Assembly: GCF_021919125.1 (NCBI RefSeq)
Contig: NZ_CP083439.1
Coordinates: forward strand, 1,116,001 to 1,180,000
Source: Clavibacter sp. A6099
Lineage (GTDB): Bacteria; Actinomycetota; Actinomycetes; Actinomycetales; Microbacteriaceae
Direction: 5' to 3'
Length of the DNA stretch: 64,000 nt
In this document: one piece after another, positions 57,397 to 64,000 of the stretch
Layout: each line of letters starts with the position of its first letter
Numbering within the stretch: position 1 is the first letter of the stretch
Translations under genes and position numbers: made by a program
Notes under the pieces: generated by a model
Databases searched by the model: none
Seen by the model: only the letters and a program-made list of their open reading frames with translations
What the model was told of the DNA's origin: nothing

Positions 57397-58779
57397 ATGC
57401 CCGCGACCTCCACGCTCCTCGTCCTCGGCGCCAGCGGCGACCTCTCCGCGCGCCTCCTCCTCCCCGGCCTCGGCGAGCTGCTCGCCCACCGCCCCGACCT
57501 CGACCTCCAGCTGGTCGGCGCGGGCACGGAGGACTGGGACGACGAGCGGTGGCGCGAGGTCGTCCGGACCTCGTTCGCCTCCCTCGGCGCGGAGGGCCCC
57601 GCGGTCGACCGCGTGCTCGCCGGCACGAGCTACCACGCCGCCGACGTCACCTCCCAGGCCGACCTCGAGCGCCTCTTCGCGGCCTGCGACGCGGCGCCCG
57701 CCGTCTACTTCGCGCTGCCGCCGGCCGTCACCGAGAGGGCGTGCGAGGCGATGACCGGCATGACGCTGCCCGAGGGCACGTCGCTGTCGCTCGAGAAGCC
57801 GTTCGGCACCGACCTCGCGAGCGCGCAGGCGCTCAACCGGCTGCTCGCCACGCTCGTGCCCGAGGAGCGCACGCATCGGGTGGACCACTTCCTCGGCCGA
57901 TCGACCGTGCGGAACCTCCTCGGCCTCCGCTTCGCCAACCGGCTGCTCGAGCCCGTCTGGAACGCGCAGCACATCGCGAGCGTCGAGATCGTCTACGACG
58001 AGCAGCTCGCCCTCGAGGGCCGCGCCCGCTACTACGACGGCGCGGGTGCCCTGGCCGACATGATCCAGAGCCACCTGCTGCAGGTGATGGCCGTCTTCGC
58101 GATGGAGGCGCCCGCCACCACCGAGGCGCGGGACATCCGCGACCAGAAGGCGCTCGTGCTCCGCGCGACGCGGCCGTGGGGCGGGGATCCGGTGACGTCG
58201 TCGCGGCGGGCGCGCTACTCGGCGGGCGACGTCGAGGGCCGCGAGCTGCCGGCGTACGCCGACGAGGCGGGCGTGGACCCGGCGCGCGGCACGGAGACGC
58301 TGGCCGAGATGACCGTCGAGATCGCGAACTGGCGCTGGGCGGGGGTGCCGTTCCGGCTGCGCTCGGGCAAGGCGATGAAGGACCACCGGCGCGAGATCGT
58401 CGTGACCTTCCAGCCCGCGCCGCACGTGCCCACCGGGCTCCGCGGCGCGGACGAGCCCGACCGGATCCGCATCCTCATCGCCCCCGACGAGCTGCACCTG
58501 GAGCTCAACGTCAACGGCCCGGCCGACCCCGACGTCATCGACCGCGCCGAGCTCGTCACGGCCTTCGACCCGGGCGACCTGCCGCCGTACGGCCAGGTCA
58601 TCGACGGGATCATCTCGGAGGACGAGGCGCTCTCGGTGCGCGGCGACACGGCCGAGGAGTGCTGGCGCATCGTCGAGCCGGTCGTCGCCGCGTGGCGCGC
58701 GGGCGAGGTGCCGCTCGAGGAGTACCCGGCCGGATCCGCGGGGCCGTGGGACGGGCCGCAGGTCGCGCCGAAGGGGTGA
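57397..58779 (+). CDS. zwf: Glucose-6-phosphate 1-dehydrogenase
   Basis: A 460-residue enzyme of the oxidative pentose phosphate pathway (glucose-6-phosphate to 6-phosphogluconolactone with NADP or NAD). It has the Rossmann motif GASGDLSARLLLPGL, SLEKPFGTDLASA with the substrate Lys, and the signature RVDHFLGRSTVRNLLGLRFA with the catalytic His. GEVPLEEYPAGS is near the end. The length is somewhat short of the usual 480-510, typical of the second, zwf2-like group in actinobacteria. No opcA or tal/tkt gene is nearby, so this is likely a paralogue of the main zwf (inferred). Confidence 0.88.
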   Translation: MPATSTLLVLGASGDLSARLLLPGLGELLAHRPDLDLQLVGAGTEDWDDERWREVVRTSFASLGAEGPAVDRVLAGTSYHAADVTSQADLERLFAACDAAPAVYFALPPAVTERACEAMTGMTLPEGTSLSLEKPFGTDLASAQALNRLLATLVPEERTHRVDHFLGRSTVRNLLGLRFANRLLEPVWNAQHIASVEIVYDEQLALEGRARYYDGAGALADMIQSHLLQVMAVFAMEAPATTEARDIRDQKALVLRATRPWGGDPVTSSRRARYSAGDVEGRELPAYADEAGVDPARGTETLAEMTVEIANWRWAGVPFRLRSGKAMKDHRREIVVTFQPAPHVPTGLRGADEPDRIRILIAPDELHLELNVNGPADPDVIDRAELVTAFDPGDLPPYGQVIDGIISEDEALSVRGDTAEECWRIVEPVVAAWRAGEVPLEEYPAGSAGPWDGPQVAPKG

Positions 58780-58810
58780 CGCGCCAGGCCCGGGCGGTCG
58801 TCGTGGTCCG

Positions 58811-59461
58811 CTAGGCGCGCAGCACGGCGCGGAGCGTCGCGGGGACGCGGCGCGGGTCGCCGGCGAGCTCGGCGAGCGATCCCTCGAGCGGATCCTCGTC
58901 GAAGACCGCGAGCTCGCGCGCGACAGAGTCCCGACGCGCGGAGGCGGCGTCGCCCGCGGACGCGGCGCGCCCGTCGGATCCCGTGGCGCGCGCGTCCTCG
59001 AGCGGCAGGGAAGCCGCGGCGGGGGAGGCGCCGAGCGCGAGCGCGACGTCGCGGGCGATGTGCGCCGTCATGAGCTCGTCGAAGAAGCCGGCCGTCGTGT
59101 CGGGCGTGCGGCGGACGAGCGCCCACGCGCCGTCGGGGCCGAAGTGGTGCGCGAGCGCGGCCTGCACGATGAGGGCGAGCGGGCGGAGGTCCGGCTCGCG
59201 GTCGGCCTCGGGCGCGTCGACTTCGTCGGTGATCGCCGCGATGGCGGACGGCTCGTCGGGCACGGCCTTGTGCGCGGGCACGTGCGTCGGCCGCACGGGG
59301 CCGCCGTGGAGCCGGGCGGCGATCGCGGCCAGCTCGCCGGTGGCGGTGGAGACCACGGGCGCGGGCGGCGCGGTGACGGATCCCCGTCCGCCGGGCCTCT
59401 GCTCGGACGCGGCGGGCGCGGCCTCGGTCGGGACGGACTTGCCTCTGCGCCACCGGAACAT
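58811..59461 (-). CDS. Hypothetical protein, 216 residues
   Basis: I do not recognise this protein. A basic start (MFRWRRGKSVPTEAAP) leads to a disordered Ala/Pro part, a helical core (RPLALIVQAALAHHFGPDGA, then FFDELMTAHIARDVALALGA; about residues 90-150) and an acidic Ala/Asp-rich end. There is no membrane segment. GGGGAGG lies nine bases before the ATG. It converges with zwf and is divergent from the MscS gene across 210 bases. The core could be a small helical bundle; no function is proposed. Confidence 0.6.
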   Translation of the reverse strand: MFRWRRGKSVPTEAAPAASEQRPGGRGSVTAPPAPVVSTATGELAAIAARLHGGPVRPTHVPAHKAVPDEPSAIAAITDEVDAPEADREPDLRPLALIVQAALAHHFGPDGAWALVRRTPDTTAGFFDELMTAHIARDVALALGASPAAASLPLEDARATGSDGRAASAGDAASARRDSVARELAVFDEDPLEGSLAELAGDPRRVPATLRAVLRA

Positions 59462-59671
59462 GATCCACGGCCTCCCCGATCGCACCGCCGCGATCACGAT
59501 CATCATCGTGGGCGACACGCCCGGGTTGACCCGCGACACGCCGGTGTTCCCGCGGTGGGGCGCGGGGTCGGCGCCCCCGTCCGCCCCTCGACGCGCGGCC
59601 AGCGGAGCGCGGAGCGCCTGCGAGACTGGACGCCCGGGACAGCGCGGTCCGCCCCACCACCTGGAGGATCC

Positions 59672-60901
59672 GTGGACCTGCCCGCCCTGCTCGCCGTACC
59701 CGCCGTCGCCGTGACCGTCACGCTGCTCGCCGCCGTGGCCGCCGCCCTGCTCGTCACCGCCGTCGTCGCCCTCGTCGTCCGCGTCGTCGCCCGCCGGCGG
59801 GAGTGGGCGGCGCAGCTCGTCACCCGCGCCCGCCGCCCCTTCCGCGTGCTGCTCGTGGTGGTCGCCGTCTGGATCGCGCTCCGCGCCTCGGTCGCGCCGG
59901 GCGAGGTGCGCGACGGGCTGGACCACCTGCTGCACGTGATCACGATCGTCGCCGCCGCCTGGCTGGTGTGCGCGCTCGCGATCTTCTTCGAGGACCTCGG
60001 GCTCAGCCGCTACCGTGTGGACGTCGCCGACAACCGGATAGCGCGCCGGGTGCGCACGCAGGTGCTGATCATCCGGCGGCTCACGGTGGTGGCGATCGTG
60101 GTGGTCGCGATCGGCGCGATCCTGCTCACGTTCCCGGGCGCCCGGGCCGCGGGCGCGAGCGTCCTCGCCTCCGCGGGGCTCGTGTCGATCGTCGCGGGCC
60201 TCGCCGCTCAGTCGACGCTCGCCAACGTCTTCGCCGGGATGCAGCTCGCCTTCAGCGACGCCATCCGGGTCGACGACGTCGTGATCGTCGAGACCGAGTG
60301 GGGCCGCGTGGAGGAGATCACGCTGACCTACGTGGTCGTGCACATCTGGGACGACCGGCGGATGGTGCTGCCGTCCACCTACTTCACGACCACGCCGTTC
60401 CAGAACTGGACCCGCACCAAGTCGGAGCTGCTCGGCGCGGTGGAGCTCGACCTCGACTGGCGCGCCACGCCCGCCAGCATGCGCGAGGAGCTCGACCGGG
60501 TGCTCGCGACGACCGACCTCTGGGACGGCCGCGTCTCCGTGCTGCAGGTGACGGACGCGGTCGGCGGCTACGTGCGGATCCGCGTGCTCGTCTCGGCCGT
60601 CGACGCGCCCACGCTGTTCGACCTGCGCTGCCTCGTGCGCGAGCGCCTCGTCGCGTTCCTGCACGAGCACAGCCCGCAGTCGCTGCCGCGCACGCGCGTC
60701 CAGATGGTGGATCCGCACGAGCGCGGCGACGCGCCCCGCGGGGGACGGCGCGCGGCCGAGGCCGAGCCGACGGGCCTGTTCTCGGGGACGGCGCAGGGCG
60801 ATTCGCGCGCGAGCCGGTTCACCGGGCCGATCTCCACCGTGCCGGACGCCGAGCGCATCGACCTCGAGGTCGACGGCGACAGGTGGCGCACGCACGACTG
60901 A
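59672..60901 (+). CDS. Small-conductance mechanosensitive channel family (MscS)
   Basis: A 409-residue membrane protein. Four hydrophobic segments (near residues 5-33, 50-68, 85-105 and 128-150) are followed by the pore helix SAGLVSIVAGLAAQSTLANV and the MscS beta domain (GMQLAFSDAIRVDDVVIVET and WGRVEEITLTYVV). The C-terminal domain ends in a hydrophilic tail. Channels of this family release solutes on hypo-osmotic shock. The GTG at 59672 follows TGGAGGATCC. It is convergent with a 62-residue peptide and separated from it by a stem-loop. Confidence 0.9.
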   Translation: MDLPALLAVPAVAVTVTLLAAVAAALLVTAVVALVVRVVARRREWAAQLVTRARRPFRVLLVVVAVWIALRASVAPGEVRDGLDHLLHVITIVAAAWLVCALAIFFEDLGLSRYRVDVADNRIARRVRTQVLIIRRLTVVAIVVVAIGAILLTFPGARAAGASVLASAGLVSIVAGLAAQSTLANVFAGMQLAFSDAIRVDDVVIVETEWGRVEEITLTYVVVHIWDDRRMVLPSTYFTTTPFQNWTRTKSELLGAVELDLDWRATPASMREELDRVLATTDLWDGRVSVLQVTDAVGGYVRIRVLVSAVDAPTLFDLRCLVRERLVAFLHEHSPQSLPRTRVQMVDPHERGDAPRGGRRAAEAEPTGLFSGTAQGDSRASRFTGPISTVPDAERIDLEVDGDRWRTHD

Positions 60902-60930
60902 CGCACGCGCACCCACGGGCGCATGACGAA

Positions 60931-60953
60931 GCGCACGCCCGGTGGGCGTGCGC
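60931..60953. terminator. Stem-loop between convergent MscS and 62-residue genes
   Basis: A 10-bp perfect stem with a three-base loop (GGT), between the two stop codons. Confidence 0.65.
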
Positions 60954-60969
60954 GTCGCGCAGCGAGCGG

Positions 60970-61158
60970 CTAGTTGCCGATCTGCCCGTCGCGTGAGTCC
61001 TCGATGACGGTGCCGATGGCGATCGCCACCGTGATGCCCCAGCTGAGCCACATGAGGCCGAGCTTCCAGTCGCGCGGACCCCGACGGGTCGTCTGCATGG
61101 TGCTCCAGCCGCCGACGAGGGCGCTGAGGACGCTGCCGTTCAGGATGTACTTGCGCAT
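60970..61158 (-). CDS. Small conserved-looking membrane peptide, 62 residues
   Basis: A 62-residue protein starting MRKYILNGSVLSALVGGWST, with two hydrophobic segments (about residues 5-20 and 33-50, WKLGLMWLSWGITVAIAIGT) and a polar end. GGGAGGTG before the ATG is a strong ribosome binding site and the codon use is normal, so it is probably real. The two Trp-rich amphipathic stretches suggest a membrane-bound peptide. I recognise no family. It is divergent from the SLC13/ArsB-like gene. Confidence 0.65.
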   Translation of the reverse strand: MRKYILNGSVLSALVGGWSTMQTTRRGPRDWKLGLMWLSWGITVAIAIGTVIEDSRDGQIGN

Positions 61159-61320
61159 GACACCTCCCAGTGTGCTTCCACGGTACCGGGATCCGCCGGC
61201 CGCGTCCGCCGCCCGGCCGCCGGCGGGCGCGCGGTCCCGGCCGCCGTCCCCTTTCCGCAGGCCGTGCGGACTCCCGGCGGGCGATGAGTACAGTGATCGC
61301 GGATCAGACAGGAGGCGCCC

Positions 61321-62475
61321 GTGCGCACAGCCCTCATCGGGGTGGTGCTCCTCGTCGTCGGCACCGTCGCCGTGGCCACCGGAGCCCTCCCGCTCGACGA
61401 CCTCGGCGTCCTCTACGAGCGGGTCTGGCCGATCCTCCTCTTCGTGGTCGCGATCACCGTGGTCACCGAGCTGGCCAGCGAGGCGGGGCTCTTCACCTGG
61501 ATCGCCGAGCGCGCCGCGGGCCTCGGCCGTGGCCGGACGTGGGCGCTCTGGCTCGCCACCGTCGTGCTCGCCTGCCTCTGCACGATCTTCCTGTCGCTCG
61601 ACACGACCGCCGTGCTGCTCACGCCCGTGGTCGTCGTGCTCGCCCGCCACTGCGGCCTGCCGCCGCTCCCGTTCGCGCTCACGACCGTGTGGCTCGCGAA
61701 CACCGCGTCGCTCCTGCTGCCCGTCTCCAACCTCACCAACCTGCTCGCGGAGCACGAGCTCGGCGGGCTGGGTCCGGCCGGGTTCGCGGCGCTCACGGTC
61801 GCCCCGGCGATCGTCGCCATCGCCGTGCCCGTGCTCGCGATCCTCGTGATCCACCGCAGGGACCTCTTCACGCGCTACGACGTCGGGCCCCCCACCGCGC
61901 CGTCCGACCGCGTGCTGCTCGTGGGCAGCGCCGTGGTGGTGGGGCTGCTCGTGCCGGCGCTCGTCTCGGGCGTCGAGGTGTGGATCCCCGCGCTCGCCGC
62001 GGCCGTCGTGCTCGCGATCCTCACGGCCGTCCGCCGCCCGCGCGTCCTCCGGCTCGGGCTGCTGCCGTGGCAGCTCGTGGTGTTCGCCTCGGGCCTCTTC
62101 ATCGTGATGGAGGCCGCGCAGTCGCTCGGGCTCACCGCCGTCATGGCGGCGATCTCGGGTCAGGGCCAGGACGCGGGAGCGCTCTTCCGGCTCGCGGGCG
62201 TCGCGACGCTCAGCGCCAACGCCGTCGACAACCTGCCGGCGTACCTCGCGCTCGAGCCGGTCGCGGGATCCCCGGAGCGGCTGGTCGCGATCCTCGTGGG
62301 CGTCAACGCCGGCCCGCTCATCACGCCGTGGGCCTCGCTCGCGACCCTGCTCTGGCACGAGCGGCTCGTGAGCATGGGCGTGCACATCAAGTGGTCGCGC
62401 TACGTGCTGCTCGGCCTCGTGGTCGCGCCGCTCACTGTCGGCCTCGCGATGCTCGCCTTCGTCCTCACGCGCTGA
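61321..62475 (+). CDS. SLC13/ArsB-like transport protein
   Basis: A 384-residue polytopic protein with about ten helices. The pattern WPILLFVVAITVVTELASEA, SLDTTAVLLTPVVVVLAR and ANTASLLLPVSNLTNLL belongs to the ion transporter superfamily that includes ArsB, NhaD and SLC13 anion carriers. The second half repeats the motif with SANAVDNLPAYLAL and GVNAGPLITPWASLAT. It likely exports or imports an anion across the membrane; arsenite is possible, but no arsR or arsC is in the window. AGGAGG precedes the GTG. The length of 384 is short compared with the 420-430 of ArsB. Confidence 0.82.
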   Translation: MRTALIGVVLLVVGTVAVATGALPLDDLGVLYERVWPILLFVVAITVVTELASEAGLFTWIAERAAGLGRGRTWALWLATVVLACLCTIFLSLDTTAVLLTPVVVVLARHCGLPPLPFALTTVWLANTASLLLPVSNLTNLLAEHELGGLGPAGFAALTVAPAIVAIAVPVLAILVIHRRDLFTRYDVGPPTAPSDRVLLVGSAVVVGLLVPALVSGVEVWIPALAAAVVLAILTAVRRPRVLRLGLLPWQLVVFASGLFIVMEAAQSLGLTAVMAAISGQGQDAGALFRLAGVATLSANAVDNLPAYLALEPVAGSPERLVAILVGVNAGPLITPWASLATLLWHERLVSMGVHIKWSRYVLLGLVVAPLTVGLAMLAFVLTR

Positions 62476-62508
62476 TCCCGCTTCCTCACCTGTCAGGCCG
62501 CTGGCAGT

Positions 62509-62541
62509 CTGACCGATCGTGCAGGGACTGACCGATCGGTC
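62509..62541. promoter_or_regulatory. Double TetR-type operator upstream of tetR-MMPL
   Basis: The repeat CTGACCGATCG occurs at 62509-62519 and 62528-62538, 19 bases apart. The second copy forms the perfect palindrome GACCGATCGGTC (62530-62541). It ends four bases before the -10 box of the TetR gene, a typical autorepressor position. Confidence 0.65.
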
Positions 62542-62545
62542 GACA

Positions 62546-62551
62546 TAGGCT
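62546..62551 (+). promoter_or_regulatory. Leaderless -10 box (TAGGCT) of the second TetR gene
   Basis: TAGGCT is followed by six bases and the GTG at 62558. Confidence 0.5.
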
Positions 62552-62557
62552 CTCCGC

Positions 62558-63136
62558 GTGACCCGATCCCCCCGCGCCTCCGCCGGCGACGAGCTCCGCA
62601 CCATCGCCGCGGCGCGCTTCGCCCGCGACGGGTTCCAGGCGACCTCGCTGCAGCAGATCGCGGACGAGGCGGGCTACTCGAAGTCGAGCGTGCTCTACCA
62701 CTTCGCCTCCAAGGAGGCGTTGCTCGACGCCCTCCTCGAGCCGACGATCGACGCGCTCGCCGAGGTCATCGACCGCGCCGACTCGATCCGCGGGGACGAG
62801 GACGCCAGGCGCCAGTTCGTCGAGCGCTTCATCGACTTCCTCCTGCTGCACCGGCACGAGGTGGCGCTGTTCATCACGCAGGGCCGCTCGCTCGGGCACC
62901 TCGCCGTCATCGAGCGGGCCAACGACCTCGTGCGCGCGCTCGGCGAGACCGCGGGCGCGCTCGACAGCACGCTCGACCAGCTGCGCTTCGGCGTGGCGCT
63001 CGGCGGTGCGGCGTACATCCTCGCCGCGAGCGACGACTGGTCCACCAACGAACCGCTGCCCGACGACGAGATCAGGGCTGCTCTCGTCGTGGTCGTGGGG
63101 GAGCTCCTCGCCCCCCTCGGCACCCGCTCCGCCTGA
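62558..63136 (+). CDS. TetR/AcrR family regulator (MMPL-linked)
   Basis: A 192-residue regulator with the helix-turn-helix FQATSLQQIADEAGYSKSSV and FASKEALLDALLEP at about residues 26-62, followed by a helical ligand domain. The GTG start has a TAGGCT -10 box and a palindromic operator just upstream, so autorepression is likely. The MMPL transporter follows after 73 bases on the same strand, so it probably controls that pump in response to a hydrophobic ligand (inferred). Confidence 0.88.
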   Translation: MTRSPRASAGDELRTIAAARFARDGFQATSLQQIADEAGYSKSSVLYHFASKEALLDALLEPTIDALAEVIDRADSIRGDEDARRQFVERFIDFLLLHRHEVALFITQGRSLGHLAVIERANDLVRALGETAGALDSTLDQLRFGVALGGAAYILAASDDWSTNEPLPDDEIRAALVVVVGELLAPLGTRSA

Positions 63137-63158
63137 TCACGCTCCGCCCCCGCACGAC

Positions 63159-63191
63159 CCCACGCGCACGTCCCACGCGCACGTCCCACGC
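63159..63191 (+). repeat. 13-bp tandem repeat upstream of the MMPL gene
   Basis: CCCACGCGCACGT is repeated two and a half times in the gap between the TetR and MMPL genes, ending just before the ribosome binding site AAGGAGAG. Confidence 0.8.
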
Positions 63192-63209
63192 AAGGAGAGC
63201 CACCAGCCC

Positions 63210-64000
63210 ATGGCCACGCTTCTGTACCGGCTCGGCCGGATCTCGTTCCTCCACCCGTGGCGCGTCGTCGCCGCGTGGATCCTCGTCCTCGGCATCCTGC
63301 TGGGCGGCGGCCTCGCGCTCGGCGGCAAGACCCAGGAGTCGTTCTCGATCCCGGGCACCGAGTCGCAGGAGGCCATCGACCGGCTCGCCGCCGTGTTCCC
63401 GCAGGCCGCGGGCGCGAGCGCGCAGATCGTGACCGAGTCACCGGCCGGGCAGAAGGTCACCGACGACGGCCCGAAGGCCGCCATCGACGCCACCGCGACG
63501 GCGGCGGGCGAGGTGCAGGGCGTCGCGACGGCGCTGTCCCCGTTCTCCGAGTACGCGACCGACGCGGTCTCCGACGACGGCACCGTGGCGATCACGACCG
63601 TGCAGTTCTCCGGCCAGAGCGACCAGGTGACGCCCGCGACGCTCGACGCGCTGAAGGAGTCGGCGCAGGCCGCGACGGACGCGGGCCTCACGGTCTCGTT
63701 CGGCGGCCAGGTGTTCCAGGACGTCCACTACGGCGTCACAGTCACCGAGGCGTTCGGCGTGCTGTTCGCGGGCCTCGTGCTCGTGCTCACGTTCGGGTCG
63801 ATGCTCGCGGCCGGCCTGCCGCTCATCGGCGCGCTCGTCGGCGTCGCGGCCTCTGCGGGCGCGCTCATGGCCGCCTCGAAGTTCGTCACGGTCTCGAGCG
63901 CGTCGCCGCTGCTGGCGGTGATGATCGGCCTCGCGGTCGGCATCGACTACGCCCTCTTCATCCTCATGCGGCACCGCACGCAGCTCGCCAACGGCATGCC
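63210..64000 (+). CDS. MMPL/RND family transporter (5' part, cut by the window end)
   Basis: The first 263 residues are visible: a cytosolic start, helix 1 (HPWRVVAAWILVLGILLGGG, about residues 16-35), an outer porter loop beginning GKTQESFSIPGTESQEAIDR, and then the second helix region (TEAFGVLFAGLVLVLTFG) with the GLAVGIDYALFILMRHR motif. In MMPL proteins that motif carries the proton-relay Asp and the Tyr/Phe-rich stretch. The family exports lipids, antibiotics or siderophores. The full protein should be about 700-750 residues. AAGGAGAG lies upstream of the ATG. The stop is outside the window. Confidence 0.88.
   Translation, partial: MATLLYRLGRISFLHPWRVVAAWILVLGILLGGGLALGGKTQESFSIPGTESQEAIDRLAAVFPQAAGASAQIVTESPAGQKVTDDGPKAAIDATATAAGEVQGVATALSPFSEYATDAVSDDGTVAITTVQFSGQSDQVTPATLDALKESAQAATDAGLTVSFGGQVFQDVHYGVTVTEAFGVLFAGLVLVLTFGSMLAAGLPLIGALVGVAASAGALMAASKFVTVSSASPLLAVMIGLAVGIDYALFILMRHRTQLANGM

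Noticed and set aside
61321-62475. Arsenic resistance operon
   Set aside because: The carrier is only distantly ArsB-like and short, and no arsR, arsC or acr3 genes are nearby.

Overview
The window is about 70-75 % GC by eye, with dense coding, short intergenic gaps and classic actinobacterial gene sets: two WhiB proteins, MtrA-MtrB-LpqB, CarD, PdtaS, an Rv3235-like protein next to SecA, and DUF3499 next to ManB. This points to a high-GC actinobacterium. The style of the proteins (short WhiB2 and WhiB1, frequent GTG starts, many GGATCC hexamers) fits the Microbacteriaceae, most likely Clavibacter or a close relative. The genus is inferred from familiarity and was not checked by a search. I see no insertion sequence, integrase, prophage or CRISPR array. 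The window reads as core chromosome.

Layout. 0-5 kb: envelope genes (GtrA-like flippase and two tandem O-antigen-ligase-like polytopic proteins) plus an acyl-CoA dehydrogenase. 5-14.8 kb: a sugar-nucleotide/mannose activation block (manA, galE, whiB2, a giant GT2 glycosyltransferase with a DUF5719 partner, a metallopeptidase-family protein, DUF3499, manB). Its order resembles the mycobacterial whiB2-manB-manA neighbourhood. 14.8-17.9 kb: a self-contained copper-resistance operon (csoR-copZ-copA) behind two CsoR-type palindromes. 18-21.4 kb: ahcY, then a divergent RDD/SpoIIM membrane pair. 21.5-26 kb: a GH3 glycosidase and an MFS transporter, with a divergent TetR regulator and a candidate operator. 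26-31.5 kb: a five-gene minus-strand operon (membrane protein, DUF4129, DUF4350, MoxR, DUF58) coupled by ATGA overlaps. 31.6-40.4 kb: mtrA-mtrB-lpqB, comF, hpf and secA.

40.5-48.3 kb: an Rv3235-like gene, an unrecognised protein, a SAF/CpaB-like protein, a CpaE-like P-loop protein with a degenerate Walker A, PdtaS, WhiB1, a thiol peroxidase, tRNA-Lys(CTT) and carD. 48.4-54.5 kb: small orphans, a secreted HNH nuclease, an amino-acid permease, a lipoprotein and an MFS-MarR pair. 54.5-64 kb: an alpha/beta hydrolase with an in-frame tandem repeat, GH15 divergent from glucose-6-phosphate dehydrogenase, an MscS channel, an SLC13/ArsB-like carrier, and a TetR regulator followed by an MMPL transporter cut by the window end.

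Two window-wide patterns stand out. At least a dozen genes carry a TAnnnT box 6-10 bases before the start codon and have no Shine-Dalgarno sequence, as expected for leaderless mRNAs. The hexamer GGATCC is far above expectation in all three reading frames in some stretches, and close to expectation between about 37.4 and 49.7 kb. The least explained protein locus is 41.3-44.3 kb.
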